From: Capitulum mitella
Taxonomy: Eukaryota > Arthropoda > Thecostraca > Pollicipedomorpha > Pollicipedidae
Length of the DNA stretch: 64,000 nucleotides
NCBI GenBank assembly: GCA_030062745.1
Contig: CP099854.1
Span: 5,091,801 to 5,155,800 of the forward strand
Direction: 5' to 3'
This document shows positions 12,183-22,035 of this stretch, in pieces (position 1 is the stretch's first letter; every line of letters starts with the position of its first letter). Under the pieces are notes generated by a model. It was not told the origin of the DNA and searched no databases. It saw nothing but the letters and a program-made list of their open reading frames with translations. Made by a program: the position numbers and the translations under genes.

Positions 12183-13099
12183 TTGCCACAAATGTCACAA
12201 AGTAACAGCAATCAGTTACGATCCGTTCTCGACACATTAAAAAAAACAGGTGGGGGGGGGGCACAAAAAGACCCGTCTTCCAGTGCGCGTGTTGAAAGAC
12301 ATCTGCAGCTGATTCGAACTGTAAAAACAGCAGGTGCCATAACGCGTCCTGGCTGGAAGGTTTGGAATCTCTAGAACGTACGTGACAAAAATATTGGTGA
12401 CAAACAAGGTTCGGTACCGAAAGAGCAAGATGTCACCCCAGGTCACCCAAAAGCAAGAGGTCGCCCAAAAGACCAGCATCCGGAAACTGTCGCGCGGATC
12501 ATATGAAATCGGAAAGAATGTGGCATCGTCATGGACGACGAAAGCTACTTCACTTATCACGAGAGACATATGCCAGGAAACCTTGGGTACTCTGCACGTG
12601 GAGACTGTCCAGCAGAAGTACAACTGAGGCAAGAGAGCAAGTTTCCCTGTAATCTTTTCGTGTGGCCCGCCATCTCCCCAAGGGCTGTGACAAGTCCGGT
12701 CATCATGCCGAGTATGGGTAATGTTGATGGCAACGTGTACCGTGAGAAGTGCGTAGGAGATGTGCTCATCCCATATTTGGATGACTGTTTCGAAAGGGAC
12801 ATGTTGATCTGGCCAGACTTAGGCAACGCTCATTATGCGGAAAAAACGCCCAAGTTGCTGGAAGAGGCCAGAGTGCCGTATGTAGTACGTGACAGCAATC
12901 CCCCTGTGTGCCCCATGTGCGTCCTACTGAGGACATCTGGGGCATCACTAAGCAGAGGATGTATCATGGAGACTGGTACGCAACATCCCAACTTGCTCTA
13001 AAGCGCTGGATGAGCCATGTGATCGCTGCTCTGAGCCCAGAGGTATCGCGTAAAATGCTGGTGCGCGTGCCCAGGCGCGTGCGTGTTGCCGACAGATGA
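12183..13099 (+). pseudogene. Decayed IS630/Tc1/mariner-type transposase
   Basis: Three plus-strand frames give consecutive parts of a DDE transposase. These are an N-terminal part (12183-12374), a stretch with the RGRPK-like linker (about 12382-12530), the MDDESYF catalytic segment, the IWPDLGNAHYA segment containing the second Asp (12531-12935), and a C-terminal RPTEDIWG segment with the third acidic residue (12918-13099). Spacing from the second Asp to the Glu of PTED is about 37 residues, as in DD37E-type families. At least two frameshifts and one stop break it. No inverted ends of its own were identified. It would have catalysed cut-and-paste transposition at TA sites and is now inactive. 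Confidence 0.8.
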
Positions 13100-13650
13100 G
13101 AGGTGATGGAGATGATCAATTACGCAAGAACTGACCGCAACGTCTATAACAACATTTCTGTAAAGTTTAATCTTCATACAGTAATAAATGTGCTTACGGT
13201 ATGACTTTAAATACTGTCTCATTTCCCAGTGCCCACACGTTATATTTTCCCTAAATGCATTTGTGCCAGAGGGTTTGAGAAAAATAAGAAATATTTCAAA
13301 AAAAGGAAGATAATAAATCATAAGAAGGGCTGCTGACCGCACGCTAGCTATTGTTTCACAGCTTTTAACCTGAGTCCCATTCTTGCAAAATATGTCCGAA
13401 CCCTCCCGGACCAATGCAGAAAAGTACTGGTTCCAAGGTCTCCAGGCCGACCTGGAACTGCAAGTTACATCGACAATCTAATACAACAAGCCACGTTTGT
13501 CCTGAAACGGTTTTGGACACAAACATTAGAGCAACGTCTTGATCGTACACCGGGAACTTAAATATCCGGCAATATCCGGCCGGATGCCGGATACCGGATA
13601 ACCTCTAATATCCGGCCGGACCGGATATCCGGTGCATCCCTACCTGTGAC

Positions 13651-14518
13651 ATCATCATCAGTGTCTCAAAATTAAACCATGCATATGCCGCAGGACCGCA
13701 CGGTTCGGCGCTATCGATTGTCGTTTGAATCAGCCGAATCGGGCGATTGGTTCTCGAGATAGGTGGGGAGGGGGCGCTGCGGGTTAAGCCTCCTCGTCAA
13801 TGGAAAGTGGTGAAACACCCCAGCCAATGCCGGGTTATTGGCTTCGTCCAATACCCCATCATTGCGCCTGTCCCGTTACTATCCCTCTCCATAGTTACCA
13901 AACCTTCTTGTTCCCCTCCCTTTCCCGTCCCTCTCTGTCCCCGTCCCGCCACCATCTCTTTACTTGTCCCTTTCCTGTCCCAGCGTCTTTTCACCGTCCA
14001 GTTTCAATACCCTTTAATGCCCGTCCCCATACAGTCCTGATCTCTCTCCCTATCCCATCCCGGTCCGATTCCATATCCACGTACAATCCCGGTTATCGTT
14101 CTCTGTCCCTGTTCTCTCCCAGGCACTCGCGCCTGTCCTTGATCGGTCCCAGTCCACCTCGACCTGTCCCGTTTCAATACCGCCAGATTCCTTATTTCGA
14201 GTTTCGAGATTGCTGCATATAAGTAAATCTTTCAGTGACGTCATATTTCACGAAACCTTCGCAAACTGTCGACTCTTGTGGGTTGGCGTTGATCTGTTTC
14301 GCGGGGATGCTCCGTGCTTTGCCGTCGTGCTAATTGTGAAGGCGGTCGGTGACTGGACCACTTCAAAAGGTTATTTTGGAGAAGCTGTGGCATTGATAAG
14401 GCACAAAAGCCTGCATTTGACCTATTTTTCAATTGCGCATCTTTTGACACCAATATGGCTTGGCAACTACGTGGGTTTTTAGAGTTAAGAGAAGTGGGAA
14501 GCCTGCTCAACCATTACG
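13651..14518 (-). repeat. Outer part of the right inverted arm of the 13.4-kb element
   Basis: Inverted match of 1151-1960, with the same purine/pyrimidine minisatellite (here pyrimidine-rich on the plus strand, 13860-14180). Identity ends at GCCTGCTCAA near 14510, a few bases before the right target duplication. Confidence 0.75.
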
Positions 14519-14528
14519 GTGTGTCCTA
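14519..14528 (+). repeat. Right target-site duplication of the 13.4-kb element
   Basis: GTGTGTCCTA is identical to 1141-1150. It is followed by CTCACAAACAAAC and CATATTCC, the continuation expected from the uninterrupted tandem unit at 1029-1070. Confidence 0.7.
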
Positions 14529-15932
14529 CCTCACAAACAAACATATTCCCTAGTAGGTTATCGAATGAACTGATTTGCTGTAACAGACTGGTATTGTGTG
14601 AGATTTGAGAACGTGGTATGGCTAATTTGTCGTTTTTTTTGGGGGGGGGGCAACAAGCGCCCAACAGAGAAGAAATTGATTTCGATATTAACTCCCCTTC
14701 CCAGGATACCAAAATAAATGCGGCACATAATGCTGCCATATGCTTCCAATTCACGGGTAATGCGGATTTCCTCGCGAAATCTTTTGCAATCCGGATTGCC
14801 AAATCCAGTCTAGTTCGTTAAGAGGTGTTTCCATGACCCCTGAGATTGGGATTTGAAGGGAAATCCAGATTTGCTAGTGTCATGGAAACAGGACTTGTTT
14901 TACAGGTAGTGCTTATTTTGATTTTGGTTGATCTTGGCTTATCTAATTAGGTTATGAAAGAGGCGAAAAAGCATTTTGTGATACTCAGGTGATCACTTGA
15001 ATGCCATGGGGCTGGATGGCGAGAACACTAGGGGGTACTTGGTATTTATTTTTCATTGTCATTAAAAATGAGCCGAGACGGTCGGGCATGCGTCAACTGA
15101 CCCTAATCATCCGTCAAATCTGACAGTAGCGCCTCCGACGGCGACTAGTGAAAAAGGAAAGGGTCCGCTCGCTAGTGAACTGAACATGCACAATTGGTAG
15201 GTAAAGAAGTGAGTAGGGCGATCACACGTTATGTCGAGCGACCCGGGAGGGGTAACGGTGCGAAGATTCGTAAGTCAAGGGTTCGTGTGGGAAAGAGTTC
15301 GTCACTATAGGTTTCTAAACATATGATTCGTATCTGGAAAGATCAGTATAGGATAAGGTTTGCGTCAGGATAGGTTAGTTCCGGGTTTGCGTTAAAGGCG
15401 CAACCTCTCGCTGAAGGCGTGTTGTAGGATATTAGAAGCTGCAGGCCGATAAAGAGTGTGATCAGTGTTAGCTGCATGCAGTAAAGAAGTTAGGTTAGGT
15501 TTGGCTAAGTTACTAATTTAGACCCGTTCCTTGTTCGATACCAACCTCTTCCAACACGGACCTTAAGTTTACTAACCTTTGGTTAAGAGCCCTTGTCTTT
15601 ACAAACCTTTTCTCTTACGATCCATTTCCGTGCAGACTTTTTTCATCACGAACCCAGCGCGGTACTCGATCCTACTTTATTCCAATCGTTATTGTGCAAA
15701 GGGAGTCTGCGAGTCTTTTAGTTTCACGGCCACTGTCCGTGGCGCTATTGTCGCAAGCGACGAGCTATTACGTTGAGATGACGCCTGCCCGACAGCACGG
15801 AAATGTGCGGATTTCACCTACGTGACGTCTGATCCGAGCTGCGTGGATTTTAACCATCTCTTAAAACGCCTGCTAGTGTCATTATTGCCTGAAAATTTAT
15901 TGCATCCACTGCTTGACCGCATTTTGTAAAAA
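14529..15932. other. Intergenic, no gene recognised
   Basis: Contains a poly-G run near 14638-14650 and short TTAGGTTAGG motifs near 15485. Reading frames are short and show no domains. Confidence 0.4.
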
Positions 15933-15940
15933 CTGAAAAT

Positions 15941-16518
15941 GGTAATCCTTACCGATCGCACACCATGCGCAGAGTCGAGGGTAAGGTTAACGCACGAGTG
16001 TAGTTTCCGATTTTGCCACCAGGGTGATATTCATTCTTTTTCTCGCCGCTAGGAAGAGTACGTAATAATACTGACATTCGCCAGGATGGTTCCGCTCAAG
16101 AACGCGCGAGTGTAGTTTCCGATTTCGCCACCAGGGTAATATTCGTTAGGTTAGGTTAGGTCTGAACGAATTCATCTGCTTTCCATCGTGGTTCGGCAAT
16201 TCTGGAGAAAGTGGTCCTTTTTTCGTGATTGACCTCGCCTGTGACGTCATCAGCGGGTCAAAAGTAAAAGTGTGTAAGTCACAGAAACGAACCGTTCGGC
16301 GCTATCAACTGGCGTTCGAATCAGCCGAATCGAACTATTGGTTATCATACCATTGGTTCTTGAGCGGAACCATCCTAGCGAATGTCAGGATTTTTACGTA
16401 CTCTTCCTAGCGGCGAGAAAAAGAACGAATATCACCCTGGTGGCGAAATCGGAAACTACACTCGCGCGTTAACCTTACCCTCGACTATGCGCATGGTGTG
16501 CGATCGGTAAGGATTACC
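15941..16518. mobile_element. 578-bp terminal-inverted-repeat element with perfect 8-bp target duplication
   Basis: The outer ends GGTAATCCTTACCGATCGCA (15941) and its reverse complement ending at 16518 are part of ~160-bp inverted arms (15941-16100 and 16360-16518). The flanking repeat CTGAAAAT is present at 15933-15940 and 16519-16526. The centre (about 16165-16350) is a diverged piece of the 13.4-kb element's arm (GAATCAGCCGAATCG and the GTTCGGCGCTATC neighbourhood). The 8-bp duplication fits a hAT- or P-type MITE; no protein is encoded. Confidence 0.8.
16140..16160 (+). repeat. Short interstitial TTAGG run
   Basis: Three consecutive TTAGG units (GTTAGGTTAGGTTAGG), with single or double copies nearby at about 15371 and 15485. 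TTAGG is the canonical arthropod telomere unit, but the run is far too short to mean a telomere. Confidence 0.5.
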
Positions 16519-16526
16519 CTGAAAAT

Positions 16527-18606
16527 TGCAGAGGTGGATTATATGCTTAGCACTTTCCACGTTTCTTTTGTTTTGTTGGGCTTAAGTGAAATTTGAATAT
16601 GTTGTGAAGGGATGATAAACTTTGGCCCTGGACCTGGCCTGCAGGTAGCACATAGCAAAATGTCATCAGTTGGAAAATGTGAGTAGTTTTGTTAATGCAT
16701 AAATTGTTCATAAATAATGACCAGGGTGAAATTCCTTTACGTGGTCTACCACATTTTTGACAATGCATGATATTGATCTGGTTGTTCACTTCTTACACAA
16801 AAATATGTTCAGGTCTTGAAAGTAATACTTCCTTATTTTGCATGTATTTAACCATATGTATTTTGTGGATATTTACATACATTCTGTATATTTTGTACAC
16901 ATTTGCAGCCCAGAAGGCAACCATGCCCAAGCCCAGTTCTGTGGGAGTCTCAGCAGAACTGTTTAATCCTACCATGGTGGTAACTAGTGGTTTGCAAGAT
17001 ACCTGGGGAGTGTTCTGGCATTAGTGATATTTATAGTGAATCAGGTACTTTTACTGCCAGGAGCTGCCTTTGTTTATCTGGGTCCCTGACCTTTCCTGGT
17101 CAGTGGACATTGGGGCCCTTTCAAACATGCCAGGGCATCATACCCCTCCCATGTTAAGAATATCTGGAGTTGGGATGATGAGATCCTTAGGGCCCTTGGC
17201 TAAGATACATCTTGTAGGCTCTCTTCCTGACACACAGACACCATCCCATGGCAGGGGGACCTCTTCTGGTTGTTGGCTCCTTTGCAGAGGAGCACCATTT
17301 CCAGTCCTCATGTATGCCATTTGGGAGGTACATTCTGGGGAGCCCACTCACCTTGGTCAGTCAGGAGGCACTCTGATGCCTGTCAGAGGGGTATTGTGGA
17401 GTCTTGGTTGCGGGCATCTCTGCGTGGAGTCTGGGGGCCCTTTGTGGAGAAGTAGGTTTGCCTTTACCAGCCAGGTGGCTGATGCAGTAAATGCTAGTGG
17501 TCCCTTTGTGTGCCAAAAAAATCAAGGGCTCCTAGGACCCGTAGGACATCCTTGGCTATGCTACAGCTGGAAGTGATGTGATGCTTTTGTGTGATGCCTA
17601 AGTCCTGCTTACTTTTGAAAACCTCCTGACCCTTGTGTAGTGTAGGTGACATTGATTCCTGATCCTCATTGGATCTCTAACAACCTGCTGACCACTGATC
17701 ATCAGTGGCAGCTCATGGTCTTACAAACACCTGAGGCACAACACAAAACTCATCCTGAATTCAGTGGTATCACATAACTGTCATATAAATGCCATCTTTC
17801 TTATATATGCTGTCCAACTATTAAACTGCAAATGATACCTGACCCTACCCAGATTGACATATACAAAAGAAACAAAATGTTACATGATACAAGACTCATC
17901 ACTGCATTTTGTCTGTATCTGCAGAGGAAGCTAGACCAAACTGGGCACCCATCCAGATCTGTGCAGCAAAAATAGTCGGAATACTTTCTCGTCCAGTGCC
18001 CCAGGCTGAAAGTTGTCTCCTGTTTCAAAGGCAGATAAATGATCGTCACTGCTGGGCCATACAGTCAGGTCATGAAATCATTTCTGTTTAGCTCCAAAAT
18101 GTAGACTGAGCATTTTCAGTCAATAAGAAAAGTAAACATATGATATTCTAATCAGCACTTGCCCTACAAACTCATTCCTTTCTCCATTACTGCTGCTAGC
18201 ATATGCAGTCGAGCATCCTTTGTCGGTGATTCCGACGGTGACAGCCAGAGGCAGTACTACATCTCGCCTCACAGAGTGTCTGTCAGCTGCGGCCGACGTG
18301 CATTTTCGCGGACATGCACCAGGGGCATTGTACGACTTGGATTCCAGCTGGTTGAGGCGGCTGAGCCGGCTGCCTGTACGGCCGCCTTGCGCCGTAGGCT
18401 TGCGAGGGCGGCGCGGGTGGGAATGCGGTGAGGCGTGGGGCATCTTTACAGGCATGTTCCCTGCTATGGTGATGAATGCAGAACAAAATGAGCACATTAT
18501 TCTGGTTTAATCATGCTTTGGACTTTTTAAATGGTATTATTAGACTCGAATGATGGCCGTCATCACTGGTGACTGTTGGCCCCTGTCTAGATGAGGCGCC
18601 GGTCTG
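16527..18606 (+). other. Possible unidentified multi-exon gene (three strong 3' splice sites)
   Basis: I do not recognise a gene here, but plus-strand sequence shows three convincing acceptors with pyrimidine-rich tracts. They are at 16908 (ACACATTTGCAG), 17924 (TCTGTATCTGCAG) and 18201 (CTAGCATATGCAG). Open sequence follows each: about 16909-16980 (contains MPKPSSVGVSAEL), 17925-18060 (contains RPNWAPIQICAAKIVGIL) and 18202-18510 (contains WLRRLSRLPVRPPCAVGLRG). Base composition changes from AT-rich to GC-rich towards the last block. Matching donor sites are weak and the frames between blocks could not be reconciled, so the blocks are not given as a CDS. The stretch 17050-17580 is open for 168 codons but shows no domain. 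The block ends about 100 bp before ARMC7. Confidence 0.25.
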
Positions 18607-20466
18607 ATGCCAGCTGAGCGGGACCCTCACCCGGAGCGGTACCTGTACCTGCGGGACCTGCTGGCCGAGCTGAGGGACTCCCGCTCCCCGGAAGCGCGTT
18701 GCCAGGTGCTGGCCAACGTGGCCAACTTCGCCTACGACCCGCGCAACGCGGCGCACCTGCTGCGGCTGGACGTGCCGGCCGTGCTGCTGGAGAGGCTGGC
18801 CGACCCGGCGCCGGCCCTGCGGCGCTTCGCCGCCGCCGCCGTCTGCAACCTCGTCCTGGAGCCCGGCTGTCGGGCGGCCCTGCTGGGCGGCGGCCTGGCG
18901 CCCGCGCTGCTGCAGTGAGCTCTCACCCCCCCCCCCCCGCCCCTCTGGCTGCAGTGAGCTCGCTTCCCCCCCCCCCCAGTGAACTGTCGCTTCCCCTGCT
19001 GCAGTGAGCCCCAGAGTTGGTAATTGTTTTTTTTTCTTGGTATTGGAATATAATTTTTGTTTTGGAGTACAGAATGTTGCAGGCAGACTGAATGGAGGCA
19101 CGAGTCATTTGCTTGCAGAGTGAGATGATGAATATCGCAAGAACTTAACTTTTTGGTGTAAGCATAAGATTAAACTTTTGGAGCACAAAATGCTTCCAGA
19201 GCACCTATTTTCTGGTGTTCTTCAACACCAAAGAACAACAACTTTTCCAGCTTTAATGAGTCCTCACCTCCTTCTGATTGAAGTGGGCACAACCCCCGCC
19301 TTTTGCACTGAACTTTCAGCTTTCCCCTGTTGCAGTGAGCTCTCGCCTCTGCTGCAGTGAGCAGCCCTTACCCCCTTCTGCTGTCTGCCCTGCTGCAGTG
19401 AGCTCTCACCCCTGCTGCTGTCTGCCCCGCTACAGTGAGCTCCTGCTGGGACTGCGAGGGGGAGGGGAGATCACGTGTCTCGACGTCGCGATGGGGCCGC
19501 GAGATCGCGAGGTGGGACCTCACGGTCCTCGGAGTTCTCTCCCGCGTGGCCCCCCACGTACGGACGGCGGCCCCGACCGTGTGGCTGCCGCGTCTTCTGT
19601 CCATGTCCCCGTGGGGACAGCAGACAGGCGGTGTCACCAGACCGAGGCTGACCGCCAGCAGGCGGGGTTTTCCGATTTGGCACCACGCATGGGGGCCGGA
19701 CGTGACGTGAAGCGCTGCGGTGACGTCACTCGAGCCGGGCGGCGGGTCCCCGCGTGCAGCGCGCTCGAGTTCGGTGTCGAAACTGCCAGCACTGTGCCCG
19801 TTGGCAGCTGTCTGGAGGAGGACTGTCCGCAGACGGTGCTGTACGGCCTGACGACGCTGCTGCTGCTACTGCCGGACTCGGGCGCTCAGCTGTGGAGTCA
19901 GGTGGGGCCGCGCTCACGCGAGGATTTTGCAGGACAGGAGTGATGCGGTGGTGCAAACACAAAAACCTCACGCGTCGAAAAGTAGTATGACAATAAAAAC
20001 TGAGAGGACAGCCATGAACACTGCATAGCATACCATATAATTGCATGCACGCATGTTTTCTGAGCTTTAATGTTCCTCGAAGGCAAGTTTTTTGCCACTG
20101 AAATAGTGGTATCGGCGCAGGGGGATTGAATGGTATGTCTGGCTCATTTATGACTGCTTTCTTTCACATGTTTCGCATGTACTGGCAGTCTTGCAGTTAT
20201 GGTCATACATTCTGTGCAGTGGCGTGCGTTCGACGAAGGCAAGCTGCTTGCCTTCGAGGCTGCGGCCGACGAAGGCAAGCAGCGGGTCGGTGAGGCTGAC
20301 ATCTCACCAGCTGACGTCGCCCGTCGTGTCGGGCCGTCAGGTGGACGTGGGGCGACTGGCCGGACTGGTGGCGGAGCTGGCCGGCTCCCCCGACCGCCGT
20401 CTGGCCAACTCGGCCACGCTGCTGCTGCGGCAGCTGCCCGCCTCCGCCGCGGACGGCGCCCGCTGA
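18607..20466 (+). CDS. ARMC7: Armadillo repeat-containing protein 7
   Basis: A small armadillo-repeat protein. The human relative has been associated with the U2 snRNP-linked spliceosome, though its exact role is not settled. Three exons are called: 18607-18914, 19808-19901 and 20341-20466. They join in phase to about 175 residues, against 198 in human. Exon 1 holds the family hallmark QVLANVANFAYDPRN (residues ~37-51). Exon 2 reads HCLEEDCPQTVLYGLTTLL, matching the human segment NCLSSPNEETVLSAITTL. Exon 3 supplies the last helix pair and the stop. Donors are CA|GTGAGC and CAG|GTGGGG; acceptors are GGCAG and GTCAG. The ATG chosen is the first in frame before the conserved region. HTD2 follows 62 nt after the stop. 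Intron 1 contains many copies of its own donor site and one copy of a ~300-bp interspersed repeat. Confidence is high for the gene and moderate for the exon 3 acceptor. Confidence 0.88.
18915..19440 (+). repeat. Array of copies of the ARMC7 exon 1 donor site in intron 1
   Basis: The exon 1 end CTGCTGCA|GTGAGCTCTC is followed by further copies with GTGAGC at 18954, 19004, 19335, 19357, 19398 and 19435, plus a GTGAAC variant at 18979. Each is preceded by a pyrimidine-rich stretch ending in CTGCAG or similar. The array is split by an interspersed repeat at about 19020-19255. Confidence 0.75.
19020..19255 (+). repeat. Interspersed repeat family R, copy 1
   Basis: Shares TAATTTTTGTTTTGGAG, ATTTGCTTGCAGAG and TCTGGTGTTCTTCAACACCA with copies near 47630, 56400, 57545 and 57855. 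It lies within ARMC7 intron 1, in the middle of the donor-site array. Class unknown; no coding sequence. Confidence 0.65.
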
Positions 20467-20528
20467 GGTGGCCGGCGGCCGAACGCCTGCGGAGAGGCTC
20501 GCCCGCCCCGGGTCCGCCGCCACCGCTG

Positions 20529-21062
20529 ATGTCCTGCCCGGGCCTGCTGGGCGCCGGTGCTGCCGCCCTGCGGCGGCTCGGTGGCGTCGCCTACCGCCGG
20601 CCGGCGGCGGCGCCCGTACGGCGGCTGAGCGTCGGCGACGGCGCCGAGCGCGAGGTGCAGCTGACGCGCGCGCTGGTGGACGCGTTCGCCGCGCTCAGCG
20701 GCGACACCAACCCGATCCACGTGGACGCGGCGGCGGCCGGCGCGCTGGTCCGCTCGCCTGGCGAGCCGGGCGGCGACACGGTGGTGCACGGTGCGCTCCT
20801 CGTGGCGCTCGTTTCGGCCGTGATGGGCACGGAGGTGCCCGGGCCCGGCGCGCTGGTGGTCGACCAGACGCTGCACTTCCCGGCCGTGTGCCACAGCTCG
20901 GACCGGCTGCTGGTGGCCGTGCGGCTGACGCGCGTCCGGAAGCTGCTCGAGGCCGAGTTCCGGGTGACGGTGCCGGCGCGGGCGGCGCTGGTGCTGCGCG
21001 GCACCGCCCGGCTGGTGCGCAGGCCGCCCCCGGCCGCGATCGGCCCCGCCACGCCCGCGTAA
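20529..21062 (+). CDS. HTD2: Hydroxyacyl-thioester dehydratase type 2, mitochondrial
   Basis: Catalyses dehydration of 3-hydroxyacyl-thioesters in mitochondrial fatty acid synthesis (type II), the step supplying octanoyl-ACP for lipoate. The product is 177 residues (human 168). It has the MaoC/R-hydratase hot-dog fold signature FAALSGDTNPIHVD, with the catalytic Asp and His at about residues 59 and 64. VVHGALLVALVSAVMGT follows at about 85-101, then the PGPG turn. The N-terminus is Arg/Ala-rich and lacks acidic residues up to about residue 36, as expected for a mitochondrial presequence. The CDS is intronless. The ATG lies 62 nt after the ARMC7 stop, with no obvious promoter or acceptor between. 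The same frame stays open upstream to about 20199, across ARMC7 exon 3, so a longer N-terminus cannot be excluded. The arrangement suggests translation from a shared mRNA. Confidence 0.9.
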   Translation: MSCPGLLGAGAAALRRLGGVAYRRPAAAPVRRLSVGDGAEREVQLTRALVDAFAALSGDTNPIHVDAAAAGALVRSPGEPGGDTVVHGALLVALVSAVMGTEVPGPGALVVDQTLHFPAVCHSSDRLLVAVRLTRVRKLLEAEFRVTVPARAALVLRGTARLVRRPPPAAIGPATPA

Positions 21063-21846
21063 CAGCCGCGTCTGGAGCGCGCGCCGTCGGCGCCGTCTAG
21101 TTGGAGCCGTGTGTCGTCCGTGCGACTGTCCGTTCCGTGGGAAGTGCGGCGTTCGAGAGGCTCCTTGCGTGCGAGGCCGTCAGCCGGAAAGGAACCAGCT
21201 GCAGACGAAGGGAACGGGTAGCTGCGTCGTTATTGTTTGTGCGTGATTTATAGTGGACCGTACAGTTAACAAGCAGGCATGAACGGCCGTGTTTGTGTCA
21301 CGATCATGGACCGGTCGGCAGACGGCTGACGACAGGCGGTCGGCAGACGAACGGATGCATGGCGGCCGACCGATGGGCGACGGTAAAAACCGGCAGCAGC
21401 GGCCTGGCGGCCCAGCGAGGAACAACAGAACGACCCTCAACCCAGCGACGGCCGGGTGCGACCGTAAAAACGGTGCCGAATAGGCGGTCGCAGCTCAAAG
21501 TCTTGTTCTGGATAGGACGAAGAGCGAACGCGCGAATAGCTGCAGTTTCATCTGTTGCGTAACATTAGTTCTAGTTGATGCCGAAGCACCAGGCGACACC
21601 GCCACTCGTTTTGTAGCGGAGAAACGTAGCCTGCCCACTTTTGCTGTTGACTTACGGGAGTCGGGTTTTTCAGGAGCGTGACACCTTATATCAGCAGGAA
21701 GCCGACAGTCGCGACGATCGGGAAATACTTCCGCATATTCCGCGGAAGTCGCCAGCAGCCCATAACACTGCGCATCTGCAGACGCTCCGGCCGCCGCAGC
21801 CCACCAGGAGGGCGTCACAGACCAGACGGTCAGGAGGCGGCGCCAG

Positions 21847-22035
21847 GCGCAGCTGTCCCGGCACCTCCTCCCGGGGCCTCACACGCCGCCGGTCCGGGCT
21901 GAGGGCGCAGCTGTCCCGGCACCTCCTCCCGGGGCCTCACACGCCGCCGGTCCGGACCGAGGGCGCAGCTGTCCCGGCACCTCCTCGCGGGGCCTCACAC
22001 GCCGCCGGTCCGGACCGAGGGCGCAGCTGTCCCAG
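21847..22035 (+). repeat. 58-bp tandem repeat, about 3.2 copies
   Basis: Units starting GCGCAGCTGTCCC begin at 21847, 21905, 21963 and 22021; the last is partial. They are nearly identical, so the expansion is recent. Confidence 0.85.

Larger units (their letters stand above)
8701..13642. mobile_element. hAT-superfamily element, 4.9 kb, with perfect 8-bp target duplication
   Basis: The ends are TAGGGATGCACC at 8701 and GGTGCATCCCTA ending at 13642, flanked by CCTGTGAC at 8693-8700 and 13643-13650. Both subterminal regions are packed with GGATATCCGGCCGGATA-type palindromes (8735-8790 and 13560-13632). An 8-bp duplication with a TAGGGATGCA end fits hAT. No hAT transposase was found inside. The interior holds a TTAA-flanked element, a 157-bp tandem array and a decayed mariner-type transposase, so this is a composite, non-autonomous copy. 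Confidence 0.85.
1151..14518. mobile_element. 13.4-kb element with ~0.9-kb terminal inverted repeats (Mutator-like candidate)
   Basis: The left arm (about 1151-2075) and right arm (about 13651-14518 continuing at 8575-8700) are inverted copies of each other; the right arm is split by the hAT element at 8701-13642. The arms share a GAGCAGGCTTCCCACTTCTC end, a purine/pyrimidine-rich GGGACAGG-type minisatellite and a TTTGAATCAGCCGAATCG segment. Long inverted ends with an 8-10 bp direct flanking repeat are typical of Mutator-like elements, but no transposase was found in the interior (2076-8574), so this copy looks non-autonomous. The first ~119-bp tandem unit serves as the unoccupied target. An alternative is two independent insertions of a shorter element, but that would not explain the matched flanking repeat. 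Family assignment is inference. Confidence 0.6.

Noticed and set aside
1151-14518. Two independent copies of a short element instead of one large element
   Set aside because: The matched flanking GTGTGTCCTA and the resumption of the interrupted tandem unit on the right side favour one insertion, though this is not proven.
16140-16160. Telomere signal
   Set aside because: Only three TTAGG units inside a transposon, flanked by ordinary sequence.
16300-16345. GTTCGAATC resembling a tRNA B box
   Set aside because: No matching A box or cloverleaf; the motif is part of the inverted-repeat element shared with 1930 and 13720.
17070-17576. 168-codon plus-strand open frame
   Set aside because: No domain; several possible splice sites but no consistent frame with neighbouring blocks. 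Kept only as part of the uncertain region upstream of ARMC7.
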